A stretch of 64,000 bases of DNA from Bacteroidetes bacterium 47-18 (GTDB lineage Bacteria; Bacteroidota; Bacteroidia; Chitinophagales; Chitinophagaceae), in contig MKSF01000010.1 in assembly GCA_001897155.1 (NCBI GenBank), positions 49,728-113,727 of the forward strand, given 5' to 3'. A program made the position numbers and the translations under genes. This document shows, one piece after another, positions 1-9,544 of the stretch (the stretch's first letter is position 1; each line of letters opens with the position of its first letter). The notes beneath the pieces are model-generated. The model ran no database searches and was not told the origin of the DNA. It saw only the letters and a program-made list of their open reading frames with translations.

Positions 1-1
1 T

Positions 2-70
2 TTAGGTGGTGTACTGATACCTTTTGCTGGAATCAAGCTGATAGATATGCTTATATCAGTTTTCTTTTAA
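2..70 (+). CDS. kdpB: KdpB C-terminal end (partial)
   Basis: Only the last 22 codons are in the window. They read as a hydrophobic helix ending GIKLIDMLISVFF followed by TAA, which matches the C-terminal transmembrane helix of KdpB, the P-type ATPase subunit of the high-affinity potassium pump. The assignment rests on this short match and on kdpC starting 21 bases downstream. The rest of kdpB, and presumably kdpA, lies to the left of the window. Confidence 0.8.
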   Translation, partial: LGGVLIPFAGIKLIDMLISVFF

Positions 71-91
71 TCCTTTATAAAAATAATAGTA

Positions 92-652
92 ATGAAAAAA
101 CATATTTTGCCCGCTATAAAATTGACTGCTGTTATGATCCTGTTTTTTACAGTCATCTACCCACTTGCAGTCTGGGGTATCGCACAGTTTGCTCCCAATG
201 CTGGAAAAGGAGAAATTATTGAACACAACGGAAACAAGCATTATGTGAATATTGGTCAATCTTTTACAGACGACAATTATTTCTGGTCAAGACCATCCGC
301 TGTGGATTACAATGCTGCCGGCTCAGGAGGCAGTAACAAAGGCCCTTCCAATGAGGAATATTTAGCAGACGTTCAGGCACGAATTGATACTTTTTTAGTA
401 CACAACCCGGAGGTTGATAAATCTGAAATACCTGTTGATCTGGTGACAGCCAGCGGAAGCGGATTGGATCCTAACTTTTCCGTTCAAGCCGCCAAAGTAC
501 AAGTAAAGCGGATAGCTAAAATAAGAGGTATTGATGAACTGAAATTAAATCAATTAATTGATCAGCAAACAGAAAAACCTTTATGGGGCCTATTTGGTCC
601 AGAAAAGATCAATGTACTGAAACTAAATATTGCATTGGACGAACTCAAATAA
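92..652 (+). CDS. kdpC: Potassium-transporting ATPase subunit KdpC
   Basis: This 186-residue protein has the usual KdpC size and layout: one N-terminal membrane helix (about residues 8-30) followed by a soluble domain. Family motifs are visible, including FWSRPSAVDYNAAGSGGSN and the VTASGSGLDPNFS block. KdpC is known to stabilise the KdpA-KdpB complex and to promote ATP binding. The gene follows kdpB after 21 bases, so it is the last pump gene of the operon. The 188-base gap to the porin gene contains no other gene. Confidence 0.96.
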   Translation: MKKHILPAIKLTAVMILFFTVIYPLAVWGIAQFAPNAGKGEIIEHNGNKHYVNIGQSFTDDNYFWSRPSAVDYNAAGSGGSNKGPSNEEYLADVQARIDTFLVHNPEVDKSEIPVDLVTASGSGLDPNFSVQAAKVQVKRIAKIRGIDELKLNQLIDQQTEKPLWGLFGPEKINVLKLNIALDELK

Positions 653-840
653 GCAACCCAATATTTCCCAACCATTTAATTCAAATGTATGTGTAGCCAT
701 TCGAAATATATAGTTCGGGAGAATTTCAATAAAACAGTTTAAATTTTAATAATTCAAAAATGAAACCATCATGATTTATTCAACCACACAAGGGGAATAA
801 ATCTGATAGCTTCATCACCTTAAAAAATCAAATTAATACG

Positions 841-1923
841 ATGAAAAAAATAATTATGTTCTCAGCGATCCTGCTGGGAGCAACAGGAAGTGTATGTGCT
901 CAGGAAACAGAAAAAAAACCGTTGACCATCAGCGGATATGCAGAAGTTTATTACCAACAGGACTTCAATAATGCAAAGTCGAACACCAGACCCGGATTTG
1001 TGTACAGCCATAACCGTAACAATGAAGTGAGCTTAAACTTAGGTTTCATAAAAGCCGCTTATGAAACAGACCGTATGCGGGCTAATCTGGCTCTTGGAGT
1101 GGGCTCCTATATGAATGCCAACTATGCCGCTGAAGAAGGTGTGCTTAAAAACATCTACGAAGCTAACGTGGGTGTGAAGTTATCGAAAACCAAAAATCTT
1201 TGGATAGATGCTGGTATTCTACCGTCGCATATTGGTTTTGAAAGTGCTATCGGAGCAGATTGCTTTACATTGACGAGAAGTATGATGGCCGATAATTCAC
1301 CTTATTTCGAAACAGGGGCTAAGCTGTCCTATGCAACCGACAACGGCAAATGGAATATGGCGGTACTGATATTAAACAGCTGGCAACGCATTCAACGTGT
1401 GGAAGGCAATACAACGCCCGCCTTCGGACATCAGTTAACTTTTAAACCATCAGATAAGGTTACCTTGAACAGTAGTTCCTTTATAGGCAACGATTTTCCG
1501 GATGATGAGCGTAGAATGCGTTATTTCCACAATCTGTACGGACAGTTTCAGATCAGTAATCAATTTGCCCTTATTGCCGGATTTGATATTGGTGCACAAC
1601 AGAAAGAAAAGTCAAGTGATGACTATGATACATGGTACACACCCGTACTGATTGCAAAATACAGTCCCACTGAAAAAGTAAGTATTGCTGCCAGAGGAGA
1701 ATATTATCAAGATAAGAATGGAGTTATCATCGGTTCCGGTACAGAAAATGGATTTCAGACTTTTGGAGCTTCGATCAATGTAGATTACCAAATCTTGCCT
1801 AATCTGGTTTGGCGTACCGAAGTGAAAAGCCTGAACAGTAAGGATGCTGTATTCCTGAATAGAGATGAACAAATGAAGGAAGATAATGTGATGGCGGTTA
1901 CATCGCTTGCGATACGTTTTTAA
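841..1923 (+). CDS. Outer-membrane beta-barrel porin of the kdp locus
   Basis: The protein has 360 residues with a signal peptide (cleavage after about Ala20, before QETEKK) and then alternating amphipathic strands, finishing with an aromatic C-terminal residue (AIRF), as in outer-membrane barrels. The pattern fits the Bacteroidota BBP2/OmpL-like porins often found inside kdp operons. Lying between kdpC and kdpD, it probably lets K+ cross the outer membrane; that role is inferred from position. The family call is from residue pattern, not a search. Confidence 0.8.
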   Translation: MKKIIMFSAILLGATGSVCAQETEKKPLTISGYAEVYYQQDFNNAKSNTRPGFVYSHNRNNEVSLNLGFIKAAYETDRMRANLALGVGSYMNANYAAEEGVLKNIYEANVGVKLSKTKNLWIDAGILPSHIGFESAIGADCFTLTRSMMADNSPYFETGAKLSYATDNGKWNMAVLILNSWQRIQRVEGNTTPAFGHQLTFKPSDKVTLNSSSFIGNDFPDDERRMRYFHNLYGQFQISNQFALIAGFDIGAQQKEKSSDDYDTWYTPVLIAKYSPTEKVSIAARGEYYQDKNGVIIGSGTENGFQTFGASINVDYQILPNLVWRTEVKSLNSKDAVFLNRDEQMKEDNVMAVTSLAIRF

Positions 1924-1942
1924 TTTTTGTACTTAACTCAAG

Positions 1943-1970
1943 TTCCCCTTAACAATTTGTCTAAGGGGAA
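1943..1970 (+). terminator. Hairpin between porin and kdpD
   Basis: A 9-bp inverted repeat (TTCCCCTTA / TAAGGGGAA) with a 10-base loop is followed by a T-rich stretch. It could end or attenuate transcription after the porin, giving less of the sensor genes than of the pump. Confidence 0.55.
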
Positions 1971-2002
1971 TTTGTAAATTTATATAATCAAACGGTTTGT
2001 GT

Positions 2003-3124
2003 ATGGACGAAAGAAAAAATGCCGAACATTTTTTGGATCTGATCCAAAAATCCCGAAGAGGAAAATTTAAGCTCTACATCGGGATGAGTGCGGGTGTAGG
2101 TAAAACGTACCGTATGCTGCAAGAGGCTCATACACTTTTACGCAATGGCATTGATGTAAAAATCGGTTATGTTGAAACACACAAAAGACCAGAAACACAT
2201 GCTCTGCTGGATGGGCTTCCATTAATACCAAGACGTAAGCTTTTTTACAAGGGTAAAGAATTAGAAGAACTGGACTTGCAGGCAATTATCAATCTGCGAC
2301 CAGAGGTGGTCATTGTAGATGAACTCGCTCATACCAACATAGAAGGAAGCAACAATGAAAAACGCTGGCAGGATGTACTCGATATTCTGGACGCAGGCAT
2401 TAATGTGATCAGTGCGGTCAATATCCAGCATATTGAAAGCCTGAATGAAGAAGTACGGGAGATTACTGGGATAGATGTTCAGGAACGTGTGCCGGACAGT
2501 GTTGTAGCCCAAGCGGATGAGGTAGTCAATATTGACCTCACGGCAGAGGATCTGATCGATCGTCTGAAGGAAGGTAAAATTTATGAAAGTTCTAAAATAG
2601 CAGCGGCCCTGGGTAATTTTTTTAAGAGTGAGCACATCCTACAGCTTCGCGAATTAGCGTTAAAAGAAGTGGCTTCACAAGTTCAGCGAAAGGTAGAGAC
2701 AGAAGTCGTACTGACAAGGAATATTAAGAAAGAACGCTTTTTAGCTTGCATCAGCTCTAATGAAAAAACAGCAAAAAACGTTATACGAAAGACCGCACGT
2801 TTAGCAAATTATTATAACAGCAAATGGTATGTTATGTATGTGCAAATACCTAAAGAAAGCCCGGATAAAATTGCTCTGGATAAACAACGGCATTTGATTA
2901 ATAATTTTAAATTAGCTACTGAATTAGGAGCTGAAATAATTAAGGTAAAAGCTAAAAACACCACTAAAGCAATTATCAAAGAATGTGAAGACCGTAAAAT
3001 AACGACGGTATGCATTGGCAAACCACATTTAAACTTAGCTAAAATAATTTTAGCGACTGATACCTTCAATGCCTTGCTGAACAAGCTGTCACAAGAAAAT
3101 ATAGATCTCGTAATACTTTCGTAA
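2003..3124 (+). CDS. kdpD: Short KdpD sensor (KdpD domain plus Usp domain, no kinase)
   Basis: I chose the ATG at 2003; a TTG two codons earlier is possible. The protein (about 373 residues) has the N-terminal KdpD ATP-binding domain with Walker A GMSAGVGKT near residues 27-35 and a Walker B-like VVIVDELAHTN, then a universal-stress-protein (Usp) fold to the C-terminus. The four-helix membrane domain and histidine kinase of the long E. coli-type KdpD are missing. Their place is taken by the separate kinase gene one base downstream, so the two proteins probably act together in sensing K+ limitation. This split form is typical of Bacteroidota kdp operons. Confidence 0.9.
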   Translation: MDERKNAEHFLDLIQKSRRGKFKLYIGMSAGVGKTYRMLQEAHTLLRNGIDVKIGYVETHKRPETHALLDGLPLIPRRKLFYKGKELEELDLQAIINLRPEVVIVDELAHTNIEGSNNEKRWQDVLDILDAGINVISAVNIQHIESLNEEVREITGIDVQERVPDSVVAQADEVVNIDLTAEDLIDRLKEGKIYESSKIAAALGNFFKSEHILQLRELALKEVASQVQRKVETEVVLTRNIKKERFLACISSNEKTAKNVIRKTARLANYYNSKWYVMYVQIPKESPDKIALDKQRHLINNFKLATELGAEIIKVKAKNTTKAIIKECEDRKITTVCIGKPHLNLAKIILATDTFNALLNKLSQENIDLVILS

Positions 3125-3125
3125 A

Positions 3126-4862
3126 ATGAAAATAAAAGCAAAATTAACGGTTGGAGTTGGTGCTCTGTTCTTACTCATATTGGCATTAGCTGTTGTTAGT
3201 GGCTGGTATGTAAACCAACTCAAAAAAGATACGAATAATATCCTTGTTGCCAATTACAATACCTTGCAATATTCCAGAAATATGCTATTGTCTTTGGAAG
3301 ATTTAGCAATAGACAAATCTGCTTTGGACACCTTTCAAAAGAATCTGGATCTGCAACAGAAGAATGTAACCGAGATAGGAGAAGTAGAGGCTACTAACCT
3401 CATCATTAAACATTTTAAACAGCTAATGATACAGCCTGAGGACTCCTCATTAATATCCAACATTCGGAAAGATATTACGGAACTGATGCGCTTGAATATG
3501 GAAGCCATTAACCGGAAAAGTGACATTGCCGATGATACTGCTCAAAACGCAATTGTTATTATTTCAGTTACAGGCTCACTATGCTTCCTGATTGCATTTA
3601 TTTTACTGGTCAATTTACCTTCTAGTATAGCCAATCCTATTACGGAATTAACCGATAGTATAAAAGAAATAGCAGGACAGAATTATAGGAAGAGGGTGCA
3701 TTTTGAAGGACATAATGAATTTGGTGATTTGGCAAAATCATTCAACACAATGGCTGAGAAACTGGAAGAATATTCCGAGAGTAAATTGGATAAAATCCTA
3801 AAAGGTAAAAAACGCATTGAAACTCTGATTGATAACCTGCATGATCCGGTTATTGGTATCGATGAAAATAAAAAAGTTCTTTTCGCTAATGAAGAAGCTT
3901 TGAGTATTTGTGGTTTAAAAAAAGAAGAATTTATTGGTAAACAAATACAGGATATAGCCGTTACCAATGATTTAATTAGAAATATTATCAAGGATATTTT
4001 TCTTCCGAAACCTGAAAATACAAAATCCGAACAATTAAAAATTTACGCCGATAGTAAGGAAAGCTACTTTGAAAAAGAGGTTGTGGACATCAACATCGTT
4101 CCAACTGGAGAAGCAGATAGTGAATTTATCGGTCAGGTTATTCTATTGAGAAATATTACACCATTTAAAGAGCTGGATTTGGCAAAAACCAATTTTATGG
4201 GAACTGTTTCCCATGAATTTAAAACACCTATTTCATCCATGCAGCTAGGTATCCAAATTTTGCAGAATGAAAAGACAGGTTATTTAAATGAAGAACAAAA
4301 AGGACTAATTAGTGGTATAAAAGACGATGTTGAGAGACTTTTACGAATCACCGGAGAATTGTTAAATATCACACAGGTAGAAAGTGGGGCTATTCAGATA
4401 AATCTGATTGCTTCTGAAATGAGACCTATGGTTGATTATGCTGTAAATGCTAATAAATCAGCTGCTGAACATAAAAACATAAACATTGAAATCAGTATAG
4501 AGGACGACGATCTTGTTGCAGCGGATAGCGAAAAAACGGCGTGGGTGTTGACCAACTTAATCTCTAACGCAGTTCGATATTCATACGAAAATTCCACGAT
4601 CCATGTAAAAACAGAAAAGATAGAAGATATAATTCAATTTTCTGTAACAGACACCGGTCAAGGTATACAGCCTCAGTTCCTGAGTAAGATCTTTGAACGA
4701 TACTTCCGTATTCCCGGTACTAAAAAAGAAGGAACCGGCTTAGGACTGAGTATAAGCAAAGAGTTTATTGAGGCTCAGGGAGGTAAAATATGGGTCGAAA
4801 GTGAGTACGGTGCAGGAAGTACCTTTTATTTTACACTCAATATATTTAATATTAATCAGTAA
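3126..4862 (+). CDS. Membrane histidine kinase of the kdp operon
   Basis: The 578-residue sensor kinase has two membrane helices (about 7-27 and 141-163) flanking a small periplasmic sensor. After them come a HAMP segment, a PAS domain (about 232-345), a HisKA domain with phospho-acceptor His near residue 362 (TVSHEFKTP), and an HATPase domain with N box NLISNAVRYS and G boxes DTGQGI and GTGLGLSIS. It starts one base after the stop of the short kdpD, so translational coupling is likely. It presumably supplies the kinase activity that the short KdpD lacks. No response regulator gene is next to it in the window. Confidence 0.93.
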   Translation: MKIKAKLTVGVGALFLLILALAVVSGWYVNQLKKDTNNILVANYNTLQYSRNMLLSLEDLAIDKSALDTFQKNLDLQQKNVTEIGEVEATNLIIKHFKQLMIQPEDSSLISNIRKDITELMRLNMEAINRKSDIADDTAQNAIVIISVTGSLCFLIAFILLVNLPSSIANPITELTDSIKEIAGQNYRKRVHFEGHNEFGDLAKSFNTMAEKLEEYSESKLDKILKGKKRIETLIDNLHDPVIGIDENKKVLFANEEALSICGLKKEEFIGKQIQDIAVTNDLIRNIIKDIFLPKPENTKSEQLKIYADSKESYFEKEVVDINIVPTGEADSEFIGQVILLRNITPFKELDLAKTNFMGTVSHEFKTPISSMQLGIQILQNEKTGYLNEEQKGLISGIKDDVERLLRITGELLNITQVESGAIQINLIASEMRPMVDYAVNANKSAAEHKNINIEISIEDDDLVAADSEKTAWVLTNLISNAVRYSYENSTIHVKTEKIEDIIQFSVTDTGQGIQPQFLSKIFERYFRIPGTKKEGTGLGLSISKEFIEAQGGKIWVESEYGAGSTFYFTLNIFNINQ

Positions 4863-4901
4863 TTTTCAACGTCTCTGAGCTGACATGATCTGAAGCTCGT
4901 C

Positions 4902-4926
4902 GTGGAAACTTCCACATATTTTTCTA
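4902..4926 (+). terminator. Weak hairpin after the kinase gene
   Basis: A perfect 6-bp stem (GTGGAA / TTCCAC) is followed by a T-rich run just before the next gene. It may be the end of the kdp transcript, but the stem is short. Confidence 0.35.
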
Positions 4927-5763
4927 ATGCATAAATTTTACAAAGATAAACTTCGAGAACTTGATAGTAGACTAGAAGAACTTAAGATCGAATTTGATGA
5001 GCCTATTCAGCTATCAGAAATGGCTGTTAACCTCATACTTAGTTATCTTAAGGACATCAAGCTTTATGTTCTGGAAAAAGGTTTTATTGAAGAGAAAGAT
5101 GAAATACACTTCTTTAAAAAACTAAAGCCAAGCATACTTTCAAAATTGATATACTATAATGCCGTCTTTAAGATTGAAACAAAAAAGCCATATGGCGGTT
5201 TCAAATCCATCAAAAAGTATCTTACCAATGAGCAGATAAGATTAAGGAAGTTCTTCGATAACAATCTGGAGTTCTATAAATATTTTAGAACGGACAGCAG
5301 TTATTTAGATAACAAGTACTTTCTAAGAGGAAAGCACGATATAAAATTAAGCCTTGACACGTACTATTTTGAATCCGACCATAGTTTTTCAACTTCTCAT
5401 GATTATAAAGTAGCAAAAATATTAGCTAATGATTTAATACAAGTGTATATTGAAGATCAACTGGCGTGCTTACATAAAATTAATAAACCTTCAACTATTC
5501 AAACAAGTTTAAACTGGACAGCAAGTAAGACATCATTGATAGAATTGATATATGCACTACACTACCAAGGAGTTTTTGATAATGGAAATGCGGATGTTAA
5601 ACTAATTGCAAAATATTTTGAAAGCGTTTTTAATATTGAATTAGGCGATTTTTATCATACCTATCTAGAATTACGAAATCGAAAAATGAGCCGAACCAAA
5701 TTCTTAGATACGTTAAGGGAGTCCTTAATCAAGAAAATGGATGAACAAGAAGAAAAACAGTGA
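4927..5763 (+). CDS. RteC-family regulatory protein
   Basis: The 278-residue protein looks like RteC, the regulator that controls excision of CTnDOT-type conjugative transposons in Bacteroides. It has a charged, helical N-terminal part and a C-terminal half ending with the helix-turn-helix-like stretch ELIYALHYQGVFDNGNADVKLI, typical of the family. Size matches the family. Finding it next to a kdp operon and mobility genes supports the view that kdp is cargo of a conjugative-type element. It may respond to an RteA/RteB-like pair outside the window. Confidence 0.82.
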   Translation: MHKFYKDKLRELDSRLEELKIEFDEPIQLSEMAVNLILSYLKDIKLYVLEKGFIEEKDEIHFFKKLKPSILSKLIYYNAVFKIETKKPYGGFKSIKKYLTNEQIRLRKFFDNNLEFYKYFRTDSSYLDNKYFLRGKHDIKLSLDTYYFESDHSFSTSHDYKVAKILANDLIQVYIEDQLACLHKINKPSTIQTSLNWTASKTSLIELIYALHYQGVFDNGNADVKLIAKYFESVFNIELGDFYHTYLELRNRKMSRTKFLDTLRESLIKKMDEQEEKQ

Positions 5764-5827
5764 ACCATACATAATGCACTAATATTTTCGTAAATTAGCG
5801 ATTGATTTACAAGGATTTTTAGTGAAA

Positions 5828-5899
5828 ATGAATGCATCTAGCACCATTACTAAATCGTTACCGATAACATTTCCGGTTCTTGTAAACTACTCTTTATAA
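5828..5899 (+). other. Small open reading frame at the rteC-relaxase junction
   Basis: An ATG-initiated frame of 23 codons begins MNASSTITKSLP and stops just before the relaxase frame. I do not recognise it. It may be the N-terminal remnant of a gene cut at the recombination junction, or chance. Confidence 0.2.
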
Positions 5900-5906
5900 G
5901 CCACTT

Positions 5907-7004
5907 TTGGCTTTATTGATCTTTTTATATAAAAAAGATAATAGCCGCGTATGGATATTGGACATTGACGGGGTGGATGGTCCGCAAGCGCAAGATCTGC
6001 ATCAGGCGCTGTTTGATATGAGCGTCACGGCGGAACTCACGAACGGGAAAAAGGGGCTATACCATGCCCAGATCAACCCCGATGATGAAGCCAGCCAACG
6101 CATGACCCATCACGACTGGCAGGTTGCCGCCGATATCCTGGGTAAGCATCTGGGCTATGAGGGGCAGCGCCGGGCTATCGTGATGCACGAAAAAAAAGGG
6201 CGTGTCCACGCGCATGTAGTTTGGGAACGCTATGATTTTGAAAAAGGAATATTGAAATCCGATAGCTTCAATTTTGCGGCACAGGATAAAGCCCGTCATG
6301 AAATGGAGCAGCTTTTCAGGCAAAAGGAAACCCCCAAGCGGAACAAGCACCAGCCCGAATTAAAAGCCGCATTAACGGAATTATGGAGCAAGGCGGGAAC
6401 AGGACAGGCCTTTATCCAGGCGGCCAACGAAAAGGGCTATATCCTTGCCGCGGGAACGCCGCGCCACCCTTTTATGGTGGTGGACAAGGACGCACGGTCT
6501 TTCGACCTTGTACGTCAATTAAAAGGCGTGCGTATTAAGGATGTTCGCCAGAAGATGCGGGGCATAGACCTGATAAGCGAGAAACAGGCAATCGAACTGG
6601 CGAAGAAGAAAGGGAAAAAAGAACCCGACACGTTTGAAATGAATGTTGGACCGGCCCGGAAGAAAAAGCCCTCACAAGAAAAAAAGGAAGCCAGTTTCAC
6701 GATAAACAGCAACGATATGAGCGAGCCACGGGAAAAGTTTGACCCTAAGCCGTATATCGAAAACAAGCTGGATATGTTTGCAGAACCTTTAAAAAACAAA
6801 GAACAGCAGCCACAAGTCTTTACCGAGAAATCGGAAAATTATAAGGATAATAAAGATGCTTTGGCTGCTGAAAAAGAAAAGAAGGAATCGGGGGAAAATA
6901 ACAGCAAGGATATTCTTTCTGAAAGGGATCGCGCCCTTGAACGCATTAAAGAAATAAGACGGTCAATGGGGAGGGGGCGGGATAAAGGACGGGAAAGGGA
7001 ATAA
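5907..7004 (+). pseudogene. Relaxase/mobilisation nuclease lacking its N-terminus
   Basis: The frame keeps the metal-binding HxH motif of MOB relaxases (GRVHAHVVWERYD) and the long charged C-terminal tail ending in Arg/Glu-rich repeats. It lacks the usual start, where the catalytic Tyr and first conserved block should be. No good ATG exists; translation could only begin at TTG 5907, and the first dozen residues look non-native. Base composition changes abruptly from AT-rich to GC-richer near 5930. I read this as a 3' relaxase fragment fused to the rteC flank by recombination, probably unable to nick DNA. An intact protein of an unusual type is less likely. Confidence 0.65.
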
Positions 7005-7067
7005 AAAAGGCGCAAGTTGTTTATTCCTTACGCCTTATGTAATAGATATTTTTGGTGAAGTAGTCCT

Positions 7068-8249
7068 TTATTTCACTAACTTCAAAATATGATATCGTTC
7101 AGAGCCTTTCTCAAAATTTCCGATAATCAAAAAGGAATTGTCTTGATTCCTGAATATGGTATAAACACTACCATTATCAAACCCTAAAGAAGAATGTGTA
7201 ATCTCTCCGGTATTTTTATCATAGACAGATAAGAATTCTTTGTATTCCCAGTCCTCAAAAACAGCTCTTCCTCTACCGTCAGAACTTCCTAACAGGAATT
7301 TCCCATTATCAAGTGAAATTATGGCATTAATCGGGTTTCTGAATTCTACACTATTGGATTTCTGCCCGCTGGCATTGATATGCCATATATTATCAAAGCT
7401 GCCGCCAAATAGATAGGTCCCATCCTGAAGTTGTTCAACTGCATTTATTATTTTCATTCTTGGAGCAGGAAATTCGACATACATTTCCTCTGTAAAATTG
7501 AAGCTTTCATCTACTGTCCCGTTATTGTTAAATATAATGGCATGTTGTCGCCCTGGAGAGAGTAGAGAATTAGTATAAGCACTACCAGTAGCCATAAATT
7601 TATTATTGGGCAACGGATAAAGGCCAATAAAATCACTAAGGCTTTCAGGACTAATGTTGGGACTGAACCCCGCTACATATCGTCCGGTACTGGATAGTTT
7701 AGTTAGATGATAGTTTTGAACACCATCTGTTTGATAAAAATTACCCGCAACGATAACGCTTCCGTCACTTAAAGGCAGTGTTGCATTTATTTCAGTGGTG
7801 GATGAGTGACCACCTTGTATGTTTACGACAAAACTGTTGTCGATCGAACCGTCGCTGTTAAGACGGTACAAGGCACGATACCCTACATCGGCATAGGCTT
7901 TGGGCAATCGGAATCCGGCCAATATCTTTCCATCGTCCATAGCTGTTAGAGAGGAGCAGAACTCTCCGATGTTTTTAATATCAACATGAGGATTGAAACT
8001 GTTATCCGATGTGCCGTCCGCATTAATTCTTAGAAGACCTTTGTCCGTTGCAACGACCAACTTCCCGTCATTCTGAAGCGTTGCAATCGTAATGTATCCG
8101 TTTCCAGCCACATTAATTTTTTGTTGTAGATTGAGCCCTGCAAGATTTTGGGGATTGGTGTCCCCTTTTGGATCATTTTTACTTTTCGAGCAGCTCAATA
8201 GGAGTAATGGCGCTATCGCCAGAAATAAGAAGTGTCTGATTGTTTTCAT
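7068..8249 (-). CDS. Lipoprotein with delta-60-type propeller repeats
   Basis: The 393-residue protein starts with a lipoprotein signal (lipobox LLLLSC, Cys20), so it should be lipid-anchored, probably facing the outer-membrane surface or periplasm. The body has repeats of about 50 residues built on motifs such as RLNSDGSIDNSF and RINADGTSDNSF, each followed by a DGKILAG or DGSVIVAG strand. These are the delta-60 repeats (DUF5122) that form beta-propellers. Function is unknown; such proteins are usually adhesive or ligand-binding. It is the last gene of a minus-strand run starting at 9519. Confidence 0.8.
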   Translation of the reverse strand: MKTIRHFLFLAIAPLLLLSCSKSKNDPKGDTNPQNLAGLNLQQKINVAGNGYITIATLQNDGKLVVATDKGLLRINADGTSDNSFNPHVDIKNIGEFCSSLTAMDDGKILAGFRLPKAYADVGYRALYRLNSDGSIDNSFVVNIQGGHSSTTEINATLPLSDGSVIVAGNFYQTDGVQNYHLTKLSSTGRYVAGFSPNISPESLSDFIGLYPLPNNKFMATGSAYTNSLLSPGRQHAIIFNNNGTVDESFNFTEEMYVEFPAPRMKIINAVEQLQDGTYLFGGSFDNIWHINASGQKSNSVEFRNPINAIISLDNGKFLLGSSDGRGRAVFEDWEYKEFLSVYDKNTGEITHSSLGFDNGSVYTIFRNQDNSFLIIGNFEKGSERYHILKLVK

Positions 8250-8264
8250 ATATTGAATTGAGAT

Positions 8265-8789
8265 TTAATTAACCAGGGTTAGCATACAGGCGGCATTCTC
8301 CATGATCTTGGTCGTCTGCCTGTCTTTAATACCTCCAATGAAAAAATCATTTTTAAGATGGTATTTAATGGCTGTTATCGGGGATGACGCCAGTTGTTCA
8401 TACACTTTCCGGGGAACTTCCTGTAGAACAAACCACTGTTGCGCCTCTACATTCATGACTCTAATCGCCCTTGGTTCCACGTCTGCTGCCGGCGAGATTT
8501 CTATCACCTCACCATTTGCAAGTTTGAAGGAGATTTTATCACCTTTTTTAAAGGGAATAGTGCCTAAGTCATTAAAGACAATCCCCAGGCCCAAATACAA
8601 CTTGCCATCTTGTATCTGAAAAAGAACATCTTTTCCAGCTATGGGATTACCGATTGTCATTTGCGCCCCTTTGGTGACCACATTGGTAAAAGGGTCTTTA
8701 AATTCTTTAACGTATTTGCAATTTTGCGCAAGCGCAGGCGTAGCGATAAGGAAAGACCCTAGAATAAAAGAAATTGTATATTTTATCAT
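8265..8789 (-). CDS. Secreted protein of unknown function
   Basis: The 174-residue protein has a clear signal peptide (cleavage after ATPALA) and no other membrane segment, so it should be periplasmic. It looks beta-rich, and two cysteines remain in the mature part. I do not recognise the family. It lies 15 bases upstream of the delta-60 lipoprotein in the same direction, so the two are probably co-transcribed. Confidence 0.7.
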   Translation of the reverse strand: MIKYTISFILGSFLIATPALAQNCKYVKEFKDPFTNVVTKGAQMTIGNPIAGKDVLFQIQDGKLYLGLGIVFNDLGTIPFKKGDKISFKLANGEVIEISPAADVEPRAIRVMNVEAQQWFVLQEVPRKVYEQLASSPITAIKYHLKNDFFIGGIKDRQTTKIMENAACMLTLVN

Positions 8790-8841
8790 TATAACAAATT
8801 TTAAATATGAGTTGATGGCCAGGATTATTTCACCCCATCTC

Positions 8842-9063
8842 TTATTTTTTTCTTAGTTTACATTTAGCACCTTCAATCTCCTGTTCCATTTTTTCGCAGG
8901 CAATCTTTTCCGTTTTCTTTTTTGCATCATATAATGTAGTGGTTTGATAAACGATGTCGCCATCTTTGGTGCAGGTGCATTCCCAGTTTGCCCTCTTATT
9001 ACAGGAAGCGGCAAAAAAGCCTGTTATTGCTAAGAATGAAATTGTGGTAAGTAATTTTCTCAT
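8842..9063 (-). CDS. Small four-cysteine lipoprotein
   Basis: This 73-residue protein has a lipobox (FFAASC) and a short mature domain with a CxC pair (WECTC), two further cysteines and the ending CKLRKK. The cysteine layout suggests a small disulfide-stabilised, lipid-anchored domain. The function is unknown. A chromosomal gene at 33785-34009 has the same layout. It lies between two other minus-strand genes, 52 bases upstream of the 174-residue protein gene. Confidence 0.7.
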   Translation of the reverse strand: MRKLLTTISFLAITGFFAASCNKRANWECTCTKDGDIVYQTTTLYDAKKKTEKIACEKMEQEIEGAKCKLRKK

Positions 9064-9102
9064 TGCATTATATTTTAAGTGTTAAGAATAGGATTTGATT
9101 AT

Positions 9103-9519
9103 TTATGCCGTGTAGATCGTTCCGCATTTATTACAATGCCAGGAGCGGAGCCATGCTTGATACAGAGGTGGGTATTTGTTGTTGTTATGCTTGTAGGCAT
9201 AGATTCCGTAAATGACCGCAGCAGCGAAAAAGAGTAGCATTAAGGGTATATTAAACGACTGGAAAAAGTTAGGGATCAGGAACCCGCCAAAGATGAAACC
9301 TATAATCGGTATATAAGATACCTTTTGCGGCGGGGCTGCTTTCTTTGCCAAGTAGGATTGGGATGTACCACTCGTATTTGTGGTTGCAGAACCAAGACCA
9401 TAACCGCTACCAATACCCGCCCCAAATGTACTGCTGGTTGTTTTGATGTTGCGTGTTCCCGCTTCATAGATAACAGCTAAACGCTGTACATTGTCCGAAT
9501 TGCATTGTGTGCATTGCAT
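9103..9519 (-). CDS. Zinc-ribbon membrane protein
   Basis: The 138-residue protein begins with a CxxC pair (MQCTQCNSDN) and ends with a second one (WHCNKCGTIY), so the two ends probably come together in one zinc ribbon. Between them are a Gly/Ser/Thr-rich linker and two hydrophobic helices separated by a few residues (about residues 70-105). This arrangement is common in small Bacteroidota membrane proteins of unknown role. It heads the minus-strand run of four genes. Confidence 0.65.
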   Translation of the reverse strand: MQCTQCNSDNVQRLAVIYEAGTRNIKTTSSTFGAGIGSGYGLGSATTNTSGTSQSYLAKKAAPPQKVSYIPIIGFIFGGFLIPNFFQSFNIPLMLLFFAAAVIYGIYAYKHNNNKYPPLYQAWLRSWHCNKCGTIYTA

Positions 9520-9544
9520 GTTTAAAATATATTTAGATTGTGAA

